Shown piece by piece: positions 1 through 6,289 of a DNA stretch of 6,377 nucleotides. The DNA lies in contig DLIO01000142.1 in NCBI GenBank assembly GCA_002483765.1, positions 1-6,377 on the forward strand. The letters are read 5' to 3'. The position numbers were made by a program, and so were the translations under genes. This stretch comes from Lentisphaeria bacterium UBA7640. Lineage in GTDB: Bacteria > Verrucomicrobiota > Lentisphaeria > Victivallales > Victivallaceae. Under the pieces are notes generated by a model. The model made no database searches. It saw nothing but the letters and a program-made list of their open reading frames with translations, and was not told the origin of the DNA. Position 1 is the first letter of the stretch. Each line of letters begins with the position of its first letter.

Positions 1-131
1 ACGCTAATCAATCCTTAAGCATTTATTAATTTTCTTGCAAGTTGCCATGAATGCGATACATTAAGTTTTATACTCTTTGAGGACGAAAACTTAAAAAAAC
101 GCGCCGTTGATTTTTGAGTAGATCTTTTACC

Positions 132-251
132 TCCTTTTGAAGTGCGATGCTAGCATCGTGCGAAAAACGAGGGATAAAAGATATCAGAAAGCGACAAGCG
201 GAATTTAAGGTTTCAACCTAAACGAGTTTAATCAACCATAAATTAAAAGGA
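132..251 (+). promoter_or_regulatory. Possible structured 5' leader that can cover the ribosome binding site
   Basis: The bases TCCTTTTGA at 132-140 can pair with TTAAAAGGA at 243-251, a 9-bp helix with one G-U pair, and the second strand contains the ribosome binding site of the oxidoreductase gene. Inside this helix lie two local hairpins. The first is built on the palindrome CGATGCTAGCATCG (145-158) and can be lengthened to 142-161 with wobble pairs in the + strand RNA. The second is AGGTT-TC-AACCT (208-219). I do not recognise a known riboswitch class. Regulation through this fold is inference from complementarity only; such pairing also arises by chance in AT-rich sequence. Confidence 0.25.
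245..251 (+). promoter_or_regulatory. Ribosome binding site of the oxidoreductase gene
   Basis: AAAAGGA ends seven bases before the ATG at 259, normal spacing for a Shine-Dalgarno site. It supports that start codon, which also places the expected N-terminal dinucleotide-fold strand right at the protein start. Confidence 0.6.
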
Positions 252-258
252 CCGCAAT

Positions 259-1515
259 ATGCACACTATTGTTATCATCAATCCCGGACACTTTCATGCC
301 GGACTCGTACTTCGTCAAATGCACCCGAAACTTTCAGAACACGTTTATATTTATTCTGAGCCTGGCCAGGATTTGGATAACTATCTAAAGTTAATCGAAT
401 CATTTAACAAACGTGAACAAAACCCAACTAAATGGCAATTTCATATTTACACCGGTCAGGATTATTTAGAGAAGGCAGTCGCGGAAAAACGTGGTGATAT
501 CGCGATTTTGGCAGGGCGTAATGATCGTAAAATTTATGACATTGAGGCTCTTCACAATGCAGGCTTTAAAGTTTTAAGTGATAAACCATTGACCATTGAC
601 GAGCGTGGTGTTGCTACTTTGGCTAAAGTCGTTGCCGACGGCGACGTTGTGATGGATATTATGACTGAACGCCACGAAGCAACCTCGATAATCCAAAAAG
701 AGCTTTTGAAAAACAGTGAGATTTTCGGTGGTTTTGCTCAGCAAGAAGAACCGGTCATTTTCAAGGAGAGCGTTCATTTTCTGGCCAAAGTGGTTAACGG
801 AGTGCAATTGGTTCGTCCAGCTTGGTATTTTGATGTCAAGAAACAGGGAGAAGGGCTTGTTGACGTGACTACGCATCTCGTCGATCTGGTACAGGAGATG
901 ACCGCTGGCAAGGAGCCCATTGATTTTGACCAAGATGTTAAAGTTATTGAGGCAAAACGTTGGGCTACAGAGGTTCCGTTGGAACGCTACTGTCAGATCA
1001 CTAAATTAGATTCGTTTCCAGAATATCTGCTGCAGGATGTAAAAGACGACGTTTTACAACTTTACAGTAACGGCGAATTTACTTACAGCTTACGTGGTGT
1101 AAAAGTTAAATTAGTAGTGGTTTGGAACCTTGAAGCAGCTCCCGGCGGTGGCGATACCCATCGCTCATTCATGGTTGGAAAAAATAGCACTTTAGTTATC
1201 GACCAAGGACCGCATACTGGAAATAAGCCAGAGCTGTTTGTTGAACCCAAAAGTGATATTGAAAGTTTCAAGCCGTTGCTGGAAAAAGCTATTGCTAAAT
1301 TAAATATGCCAGGTTTGAGTGTGGTTCAAGATCAACAGCGGTTACGCATTGAAATACCACAAAGCCTGCGCACCACGCATGAAGAACACTTTGGCAAAGT
1401 GCGCGACGAGTTTCTCGAAATGCTGGATGGCGGAGCCGAACCAGAAAACTTGCGTGCTAATCTGCTGGCCAAATATAAAACTCTGGCGGTTGCGCGTTCG
1501 CTCTCTCGGAACTAA
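259..1515 (+). CDS. Gfo/Idh/MocA-family oxidoreductase with the 'putative oxidoreductase C-terminal' domain
   Basis: This 418-residue cytoplasmic protein looks like a NAD(P)-dependent oxidoreductase of the Gfo/Idh/MocA superfamily. It resembles the subgroup with the Pfam 'putative oxidoreductase C-terminal' domain (PF16490, from memory). The N-terminal strand IVIINPGHFHAG (residues 4-15) takes the place of the usual glycine-rich nucleotide loop. SDKP at 107-110 matches the EKP/DKP motif that closes the Rossmann domain. The second domain carries MTERHE (135-140), GEGLVDVTTHLVDLV (197-211) with a plausible catalytic histidine at 206, and APGGGDTHRSFMVG (294-307), typical of this subgroup. Relatives are often found near carbohydrate-use genes, but the substrate is not known to me and no sugar genes lie nearby. 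The gene looks intact and full length, and is probably co-transcribed with the small gene two bases downstream. Confidence 0.85.
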   Translation: MHTIVIINPGHFHAGLVLRQMHPKLSEHVYIYSEPGQDLDNYLKLIESFNKREQNPTKWQFHIYTGQDYLEKAVAEKRGDIAILAGRNDRKIYDIEALHNAGFKVLSDKPLTIDERGVATLAKVVADGDVVMDIMTERHEATSIIQKELLKNSEIFGGFAQQEEPVIFKESVHFLAKVVNGVQLVRPAWYFDVKKQGEGLVDVTTHLVDLVQEMTAGKEPIDFDQDVKVIEAKRWATEVPLERYCQITKLDSFPEYLLQDVKDDVLQLYSNGEFTYSLRGVKVKLVVVWNLEAAPGGGDTHRSFMVGKNSTLVIDQGPHTGNKPELFVEPKSDIESFKPLLEKAIAKLNMPGLSVVQDQQRLRIEIPQSLRTTHEEHFGKVRDEFLEMLDGGAEPENLRANLLAKYKTLAVARSLSRN

Positions 1516-1517
1516 GC

Positions 1518-1955
1518 ATGAGAAAGTTTTTGATTCTGACAACCGCCGCAATATTGGTGGCAGTTGCGGTTTCATGTCAAACTCCATCTTGCGGTTGTGG
1601 CGACCCGCTCGCTCATTTAGTTGATCGTGTTTGGTTGCCATTAGATTTGCCCGGCATTATGCTGGGCGATATTCCCAACAATGCGGAAGTTGTTTTTACT
1701 AAAGACAGCCGAATTAGCGGTTATGCTGGTGGAAACAGTTTTTCCGCAGTCTGTTTGTTGGATGATAATCACACTATCTCGATTGGTACGGTGGTGACGA
1801 CTAGAGTTGCAACTACGCCGAAATCAGTTCTGCGTTATGAACAAGCTTTGCTGAATGCTTTTCGCCATGCAAAACGTTTTCATATCGACGGCAGCAAATT
1901 GATACTCTTCGGTAGCAAGGAAAAACGACTGTTGACGTTAATAAAATCAGAATAA
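1518..1955 (+). CDS. META/HslJ-like domain protein, predicted lipoprotein
   Basis: This 145-residue protein starts with a charged MRK, a hydrophobic stretch (residues 4-19) and Cys20 in AVSC, an acceptable though not ideal lipobox, so it is probably a membrane-anchored lipoprotein. The rest (about 34-143) follows the META/HslJ pattern: a W near the start (39), then SGYAGGNSFSA (67-77) in place of the usual G-x-x-GCN-x-F segment, an ISIG-TVVTTRVAT segment (87-99), an E-x-x-LLNAF helix (108-115), and a final strand pair SKLILFGSKEKRLLTL. Both cysteines common in the family (GCN and the TrmaC position) are replaced, by Gly72 and Thr99. HslJ relatives are linked to heat-shock and novobiocin resistance in E. 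coli, but the biochemical role is unclear. It begins two bases after the oxidoreductase stop with only a weak GGA upstream, which suggests translational coupling. Confidence 0.7.
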   Translation: MRKFLILTTAAILVAVAVSCQTPSCGCGDPLAHLVDRVWLPLDLPGIMLGDIPNNAEVVFTKDSRISGYAGGNSFSAVCLLDDNHTISIGTVVTTRVATTPKSVLRYEQALLNAFRHAKRFHIDGSKLILFGSKEKRLLTLIKSE

Positions 1956-1973
1956 AACTCAGTTGTCCAACTT

Positions 1974-1999
1974 ATGAATGCAAACTGCATTCATGTTTT
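1974..1999 (+). terminator. Hairpin terminator between convergent genes
   Basis: ATGAATGCA (1974-1982) and TGCATTCAT (1986-1994) form a perfect 9-bp stem with a three-base loop, followed on the + strand by GTTTT. It lies 18 bases past the lipoprotein stop, so it probably ends the rightward transcript. The right arm contains the mtnA stop codon (1991-1993). For the leftward transcript the hairpin lacks an immediate T-run; a second small inverted repeat, AGTTG-TC-CAACT at 1961-1972, followed leftward by GAGTTTTATT, may help there. The stem is AT-rich and the T-run short, so termination may be incomplete. Confidence 0.5.
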
Positions 2000-3058
2000 C
2001 AGGTTGAATGGTGGCCTTAAAATACCTTTTTCAGTGATTATACCAGTGATCAGTTGATGCGGTGTGACGTCAAAGGCAGGATTGTAGATTTTCACTCCAT
2101 GAGGGACAGTGCGACGCCCGAAGCCACAGGAAATTTCTTCTGGATCGCGTTGTTCAATCGGGATACCCGAACCATCAGCGAGGTCAAGATCAATAGTTGA
2201 ATACGGTGCCGCGACATAAAATGGAACTTCATGATAAGCGGCTAGTATTGCAAGGCCGTAAGTGCCGATTTTATTAGCAGTATCGCCGTTGGTGGCAATA
2301 CGATCAGCACCGACAATCACGATGTCGATTTTACCCTCACGCATCACTTGTGCGGCCATGTTGTCGCAAATAGTTATCACTTCGACGCCAGCCTGTTGAA
2401 GTTCCCACGCAGTGAGTCGCGCTCCTTGGAGTAGGGGCCGCGTTTCATCAGAGTAAACGATAGTCTTCATACCGTTCTCGAATGCTGTATAAATTGGCGC
2501 GAGCGCCGTTCCGTAATCACCAGTAGCCAAGGCTCCAGCATTACAGTGTGTTAATACGCCGCAACCCGGCGTCAACAATGGCGCGCCATGGCGGCCAATG
2601 GCATGACACATTTCAATGTCTTCAGTCAAAATATTCAATGCTTCGCGCAATAATGCATTTTTTAATTCATCAACTCCTGATTCTGAATCTAAAATCGTAG
2701 TGCAACGTTTCAGTGCCCAGAATAGATTGACGGCGGTCGGTCGCGATGAAGCGAAATATTCAGCAAGTTCACGGGCTTTTTTGATCAGTTCAGTGGAATC
2801 ATTAAATTTTTCGTGGCGAATCACTGCGGCCAGCCCTAAAACGGCGGCGCAACCGATTGCCGGCGCACCGCGTACAACTAAACGTTTGATGCAGTCGAAG
2901 ATCATTTCTGGGTCAGCTGTTACGATATATTCGCGTTGTTGCGGCAGCAGCGTCTGATCTAACAGGCGCAATTGCCCTTTGCGTGTGGCCAGCTCCGAGT
3001 TCCAGTGACGACAAATATCACCAGAATCATCGATCCAGGTTACAGAGTCTAGCATCAT
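1991..3058 (-). CDS. mtnA: S-methyl-5-thioribose-1-phosphate isomerase
   Basis: This 355-residue enzyme converts 5-methylthioribose-1-phosphate to 5-methylthioribulose-1-phosphate in the cytoplasm, a step of methionine salvage from methylthioadenosine. It has the family signatures in order: VVRGAPAIG (61-69), SSRPTAVNLFWAL (104-116), LTHCNAGALATGDYGTAL (169-186) with the expected catalytic Cys172, SDETRPLLQGARLTAWEL (203-220), VGADRIATNGDTANKIGTY (249-267) with the expected catalytic Asp252, and NPAFDVTP (326-333). Length and motifs are those of an intact bacterial MtnA rather than an eIF2B subunit or ribose-1,5-bisphosphate isomerase. The start ATG shares its A with the stop codon of the upstream gene (TAATG), with AGGCGGA just before, so translation is probably coupled; a second ATG follows at once. 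It is the last gene of the operon. No other methionine-salvage gene lies in the window. Confidence 0.95.
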   Translation of the reverse strand: MMLDSVTWIDDSGDICRHWNSELATRKGQLRLLDQTLLPQQREYIVTADPEMIFDCIKRLVVRGAPAIGCAAVLGLAAVIRHEKFNDSTELIKKARELAEYFASSRPTAVNLFWALKRCTTILDSESGVDELKNALLREALNILTEDIEMCHAIGRHGAPLLTPGCGVLTHCNAGALATGDYGTALAPIYTAFENGMKTIVYSDETRPLLQGARLTAWELQQAGVEVITICDNMAAQVMREGKIDIVIVGADRIATNGDTANKIGTYGLAILAAYHEVPFYVAAPYSTIDLDLADGSGIPIEQRDPEEISCGFGRRTVPHGVKIYNPAFDVTPHQLITGIITEKGILRPPFNLKT

Positions 3059-3984
3059 TATTGATCCGCCTGGACATCATCTGGAGCTACTGATCTTCTT
3101 GTACCGTCGGCTTTTAAGACGCCTTCTTCTTGTGGCTTCTCATAATCAATCCCTGGAATAGCTTTTTCTCCTCCAGCAATAAATACGCGCCCAGTTTTTT
3201 CGTCTCTTCCCAAGCGCGGAATAGTTTTACTTTTGCGGTACATTTCTGAGGTTTCGATTTTCCCGTTCAACGTAATCACCAAGTAGCGGTATACTTTTGA
3301 GGATAGCGGAATAATCATGTGTAAGTTGCTAAAGCGATCGACATCTCTGTCAATACCATCTTTGCCGAGTTCTTCGCCGATTTGGCGCAATGCGTAAACT
3401 TTTTTATCATCCTCTATTTGCAGGTATAATGAATTACATGAATGTTTATAGATACTTAACAAAACATAGTACATTTTATGCACTTGTTTATCATTCCCCT
3501 GGCCCAGCAAGTCGGAGAGTCCCGTGGCAACCCGCCAGCGTTCCTGTCCAGCCTCTACAATAAATGGGATTGACTTTGGTGATTTATAATTTTCAATTAG
3601 CATTGGATGGCTGATCCAACAATAAATTCGGTAGTTGCCCGGTTTAGAGAGATGGTAATATTCATTGAGGTCGACCAGGTATTCATCGCTCGTTTGACCA
3701 GATTTTAGCAATGTTTGCGATATTTTTGGGACTTTTTTGTCGCGTAATTGGATTTGCACACCGCGTGAATCAACAATTTCAAAAAACAATTCTCCTCGCA
3801 ATTGATTGGCATCACCGAAAACTAATGGGCGGCCACTATCATTGCGCATTAATACCCTAGCCACTATCGGTTCATAGCGGATGAATTTGTAGTCGCTTAA
3901 GGATAAGTCGATACTAATTTGTCCATAAACCGACAATATTGGGCAAGCCACCCACAGCAATAATAAAAGAGCTTTTGATTTCAT
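3058..3984 (-). CDS. Exported protein of unknown function
   Basis: I do not recognise this 308-residue protein. It begins MKSK, then a hydrophobic segment (5-19) and a likely signal-peptidase site near YGQ (20-22), so it should be exported to the periplasm or outer surface. No second membrane segment is evident. Residues about 22-145 look like a beta-sandwich of the Ig-like type: alternating strands, YEPIVARVLMRNDSGRPLVF (37-56), a GELFFEIVDSRG strand pair, and PGNYRIYCWI (115-124). Residues 148-205 are more helical, and the C-terminal 50 residues are charged and probably flexible, ending in a Lys/Asp/Gln-rich tail. AAGGA at 3991-3995, six bases before the ATG, supports the start. Its ATG overlaps the stop of the glycosyltransferase gene (ATGA, 4 bases), and its stop overlaps the mtnA start, so it is firmly inside the operon. 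A role in envelope biogenesis is only a guess from position. Confidence 0.75.
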   Translation of the reverse strand: MKSKALLLLLWVACPILSVYGQISIDLSLSDYKFIRYEPIVARVLMRNDSGRPLVFGDANQLRGELFFEIVDSRGVQIQLRDKKVPKISQTLLKSGQTSDEYLVDLNEYYHLSKPGNYRIYCWISHPMLIENYKSPKSIPFIVEAGQERWRVATGLSDLLGQGNDKQVHKMYYVLLSIYKHSCNSLYLQIEDDKKVYALRQIGEELGKDGIDRDVDRFSNLHMIIPLSSKVYRYLVITLNGKIETSEMYRKSKTIPRLGRDEKTGRVFIAGGEKAIPGIDYEKPQEEGVLKADGTRRSVAPDDVQADQ

Positions 3985-5048
3985 AACAAATCCTTGTTTT
4001 TTAAATGGTTGATCAATGAGTCAGAGACTTCTTCAGCGTTTAGGCTTTGGCAAATACTGCCTTTGCCTGGACATTTTCGTTCAAAACATTTCAGGCATTC
4101 CACTTCAGCTTGGAAAACTTGATTGTCAGTTCCGTATGGCCCTGTTAAATCTGGGTCGGTTGGCCCAAAGAAAGCGAATACTGGAACTTGGGCGGCAGCG
4201 GCAATATGAATCGGCCCGCTGTCGTTGCTAATCAGAACCTGGCAACGTCGAATGATTTCAATCAATTCGCCGATGCTGGTTTCACCTGCTAGCGAAATGA
4301 TCTTGACCCCAGGAACTTGTTCCATCACTTGTTGAGCTGCTAAACGCTCTGCATCTGAACCTAGTATCAGGAATTTAGCTTCCTTGGCAACCTGTGCAGT
4401 TTTGGCAATAACGCTTGCGAAAAATTCTGGAGGCCAACATTTACTTTCCCATCTTGCTCCCGGCGTGACTGCAATCAACAGGTCATCCGCGTTGATTTTT
4501 AAGTTAGAGAAACGCTGGTTTACTGCATCAGTAAAGCGCGGAACTGGCATCAGGCTTAATTCCGGCATTGCCGGGGTGTCATTGTTATCGAGTAGTTGCC
4601 TTGCTAAACTTAAATTGCGTTCAATTGCATGGTCAACGGAGGATTCTGGAATAAAAATGCGATGGTAAAACAGTTTTGCGGAAAACTCTTTAGGATTTGC
4701 AAAGCCGATTTGATGTTTGGTTTTGCATAGCCAGCCGAAAAATGCGCTACGAAATAACCCTTGGAAATCAATTACCATTTGGTAACGTTCTGCACGCAAT
4801 TGTCGTGTCAATCTTAAAAAGGCTCCGCAAAATTTCGGAAAGCGTGCCAATTCACGGCGCGGAAAAATAATTTTTCGCCTTATTTTTGCCGGACAAAAGT
4901 CGATAGCGTCTGCAAATTCTGGATTGACTAGCCAGTCTATTTGGGCGTTAGGATGATGTTTGCGTAATAACGCGACAGCAGGAAAAGTGTGGAATATATC
5001 CCCTAAACTGCTTGGTTTGACAATAAGAATATCTGAAGTGCTCTTCAT
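3981..5048 (-). CDS. GT9 family glycosyltransferase, lipopolysaccharide heptosyltransferase-like
   Basis: This 355-residue protein belongs to glycosyltransferase family 9, whose best-known members (WaaC, WaaF) transfer heptose from ADP-heptose to the lipopolysaccharide inner core on the cytoplasmic face of the inner membrane. Seen in the sequence: ILIVKPSSLGDIFHTFPA (7-24), in which Asp17 aligns with the catalytic Asp13 of E. coli WaaC; VIDFQGLFRSA (92-102); TPGARWESKCWPPEFF (195-210); the nucleotide-sugar site ISNDSGPIHIAAA (273-285); and FFGPTDPDLTGPYG (293-306). A cysteine cluster follows (318, 321, 326, 333), common in this family. The N-terminus is closer to WaaC than WaaF, but the donor and acceptor cannot be assigned from sequence alone. 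It starts 12 bases after the metallophosphoesterase stop without a strong ribosome binding site, suggesting coupling, and overlaps the next gene by four bases. Confidence 0.9.
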   Translation of the reverse strand: MKSTSDILIVKPSSLGDIFHTFPAVALLRKHHPNAQIDWLVNPEFADAIDFCPAKIRRKIIFPRRELARFPKFCGAFLRLTRQLRAERYQMVIDFQGLFRSAFFGWLCKTKHQIGFANPKEFSAKLFYHRIFIPESSVDHAIERNLSLARQLLDNNDTPAMPELSLMPVPRFTDAVNQRFSNLKINADDLLIAVTPGARWESKCWPPEFFASVIAKTAQVAKEAKFLILGSDAERLAAQQVMEQVPGVKIISLAGETSIGELIEIIRRCQVLISNDSGPIHIAAAAQVPVFAFFGPTDPDLTGPYGTDNQVFQAEVECLKCFERKCPGKGSICQSLNAEEVSDSLINHLKNKDLL

Positions 5049-5060
5049 CTTGAGACTTAA

Positions 5061-5876
5061 TTAATTTCCTGATTCTAGCCGCAATGCCAAGCGTTCTGGT
5101 AAGCCAGCCGCAAGAACTTTTGCTTGAGTCGTTTTGACGTCGTATGTTACGCGATGGCGGGAAACTTCGCGAGTATCAGTGTTAATAATTGCAAATGAGG
5201 CGCGTGGATCACGGTTACGCGGTTGGCCTATGCTGCCGATATTAAAAAGATATTTAAAACCAGTTTCCAAGGTTATATCCAACGCGTCTGAGTCTGAAGC
5301 ATCTTTTGGAACAGCTCCTTCATTGCTGCGATTCGCCCATAGCGCAATTTCATCAATAGGTCTTTCAGACATGGTCGAAATTGGTTTTTTACAAAATGCC
5401 ACCGGCACATGGGAATGTCCACAAAAGCAGATTTGCGTGAATTGATATGCGAAGTTATCAGCTGCGTGGTGGATGTCGAAAACGTAACCCCAGTTGTCCG
5501 GAGAGTCCAAAGTGGCATGAACAAGAGTGATGTTGGTGCCAGGAATTGTCGCGCGTAATGGTAGGTTGGCCAGCCAGTTACGCTGTTCTGAAGTCAACTG
5601 ATCCTTGGTCCATAATACTGCTCGGCGAGCATGTGGATTAAAGCCTTCCATGACGTCATCATTATTTGACGCATATTCGTCGTGATTGCCTTTGACTGTG
5701 CAGACAAGATCGAGATTACGAATCATCTCAAGACAGACAGAAGGTTCGGCATTGTATCCTACAATATCACCAAGACAGGCATATTTTTCCACCTGTTCTT
5801 CTTCGCATCTTTTAAGAACAGCAGTCAGTGCTTCATAGTTGCTGTGTATGTCACTCAATATTGCAATTTTAGCCAT
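5061..5876 (-). CDS. Calcineurin-like metallophosphoesterase
   Basis: This 271-residue protein has the complete metal-binding set of the calcineurin-like phosphoesterase fold: SDIHSN (8-13; Asp9, His11), GDIVGYNAEP (36-45; Asp37), GNHDEY (63-68; Asn64, His65), LVHAT (118-122; His120) and FCGHSHVP (151-158; His154, His156). The GDIVGYNAEP loop and NIGSIGQPRNRDPRASF (212-228) are typical of a bacterial subgroup often annotated as diadenosine-tetraphosphatase-like or YfcE-like; the true substrate is usually unknown. No signal peptide is seen, so it is cytoplasmic. An insert of about 40 residues (163-203) separates the last histidine motif from the final strands. It is the first protein gene after rnpB. 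A TATAAC hexamer lies upstream (5900-5905) but has no convincing -35 partner. GGAAAGGGG precedes the ATG at a longish distance of about 12 bases. Confidence 0.9.
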   Translation of the reverse strand: MAKIAILSDIHSNYEALTAVLKRCEEEQVEKYACLGDIVGYNAEPSVCLEMIRNLDLVCTVKGNHDEYASNNDDVMEGFNPHARRAVLWTKDQLTSEQRNWLANLPLRATIPGTNITLVHATLDSPDNWGYVFDIHHAADNFAYQFTQICFCGHSHVPVAFCKKPISTMSERPIDEIALWANRSNEGAVPKDASDSDALDITLETGFKYLFNIGSIGQPRNRDPRASFAIINTDTREVSRHRVTYDVKTTQAKVLAAGLPERLALRLESGN

Positions 5877-5918
5877 TATTAAAGTTGCCCCTTTCCAGTG
5901 TTATAATTTCAAATATAC

Positions 5919-5933
5919 AAAAAACGGTGACGG
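5919..5933 (-). terminator. T-run after the RNase P RNA 3' end, possible weak terminator
   Basis: Reading leftward, the 3' strand of the RNase P P1 helix (CCGTCACCGT) runs straight into a run of six T residues (5924-5919). P1 is a perfect 10-bp helix, but its other strand is 340 bases upstream, so this is not a local hairpin of the usual intrinsic terminator type. No other stem lies in the 47 bases before the metallophosphoesterase start. It may act as a 3' processing boundary or a leaky terminator, with readthrough feeding the operon. Confidence 0.3.
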
Positions 5934-6280
5934 AATAAGCCGGATTCTGTCCCACGCCCGAAGGCGTATCGGCAATCATCTGTCTATGCGGCCAGAACCC
6001 GAAACTAAAACGCTGCGGACAACAGCTCGTTTCCTATTTGGCCTTGCTGCGGGAGGGGCTTGCCATGCAACGTGGCTCTCGCCAACGCCCGGTGGGCTCT
6101 TACTCCACCATTTCACCCTTACCGTCCGTTGCCGGACGGCGGTATACTTTCTGTTGCGCTTTCCTTCCCACGGCATATTGTCCGTGGTATCCTTCCTTAT
6201 CAAAAGGACTCCCTGTCCTGTGCAGTCCGGACTTTCCTCCCCGTCATAAATATGGCGGAGCGACTGCCTACCGTCACCGT
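5924..6280 (-). ncRNA. rnpB: RNase P RNA, bacterial class A
   Basis: This is the catalytic RNA of ribonuclease P, which removes tRNA 5' leaders. Read on the - strand it has the universal blocks: GGAGGAAAGTCCGGACTG (6240-6223), GCAACAGAAAGTATACC (about 6157-6141), GGTAAGGGTGAAA (6123-6111), AGCAAGGCCAAATAGG (6048-6033) and GACAGAATCCGGCTTAT (5951-5935). The ends are set by a perfect 10-bp P1: 6271-6280 with 5924-5933. P2 pairs GGCAGTC (6268-6262) with GATTGCC (5977-5971). A 7-bp GCAA-capped hairpin at 6139-6122 fits P12. GGAC (6218-6215) can pair with GTCC in the P17 loop (6020-6017), the P6 pseudoknot that marks class A RNAs. The usual P18 hairpin is not visible between about 6000 and 5977, while a UUCG-capped hairpin (5967-5954) sits in the P19 position. 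At 357 bases it is of normal length. Confidence 0.97.
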
Positions 6281-6289
6281 AAAAGCTTT

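Larger units (their letters stand above)
1..258. other. Gene-free upstream region of the oxidoreductase gene
   Basis: No convincing gene lies here; the open frames are all under 25 codons and lack ribosome binding sites. The region is AT-rich. A possible -10 hexamer TATACT sits at 69-74, but the best -35-like hexamers (TTGCAA at 35-40, TTGCCA at 42-47) are at poor spacing for it, so the promoter is unresolved. A weak hairpin AACG-CGC-CGTT (98-108), flanked by an A-run on the left and a T-run on the right, could be a weak terminator for a gene off the left edge. A perfect 14-base palindrome lies at 145-158 and a short inverted repeat at 208-219. The segment from 132 to 251 may fold as a leader and is described separately. 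Confidence 0.6.

Noticed and set aside
130..139. Perfect Shine-Dalgarno-like AAAAGGAGGT on the - strand
   Set aside because: No ATG, GTG or TTG follows at a usable distance and no sizeable frame exists there.
121..139. Resemblance of GATC...ACCTCCTTTT to the 3' end of 16S rRNA
   Set aside because: The preceding conserved 16S helix 45 sequence is absent, so it is only an anti-Shine-Dalgarno-like stretch, not a rRNA fragment.
147..221. 24-codon + strand open frame (MLASCEKRG...) in the leader
   Set aside because: It has no ribosome binding site, starts inside the palindrome, and its length is expected by chance.
574..933. 119-codon - strand open frame inside the oxidoreductase gene
   Set aside because: It is antisense to a well-supported gene with family motifs, and its peptide has no recognisable features.
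1319..1641. Open frames of about 100 codons on both strands over the junction of the first two genes
   Set aside because: They overlap two genes with clear domain patterns and have no ribosome binding site or recognisable product.
2616..2957. 113-codon + strand open frame within mtnA
   Set aside because: It is antisense to a strongly conserved enzyme gene and explained by its codon pattern.
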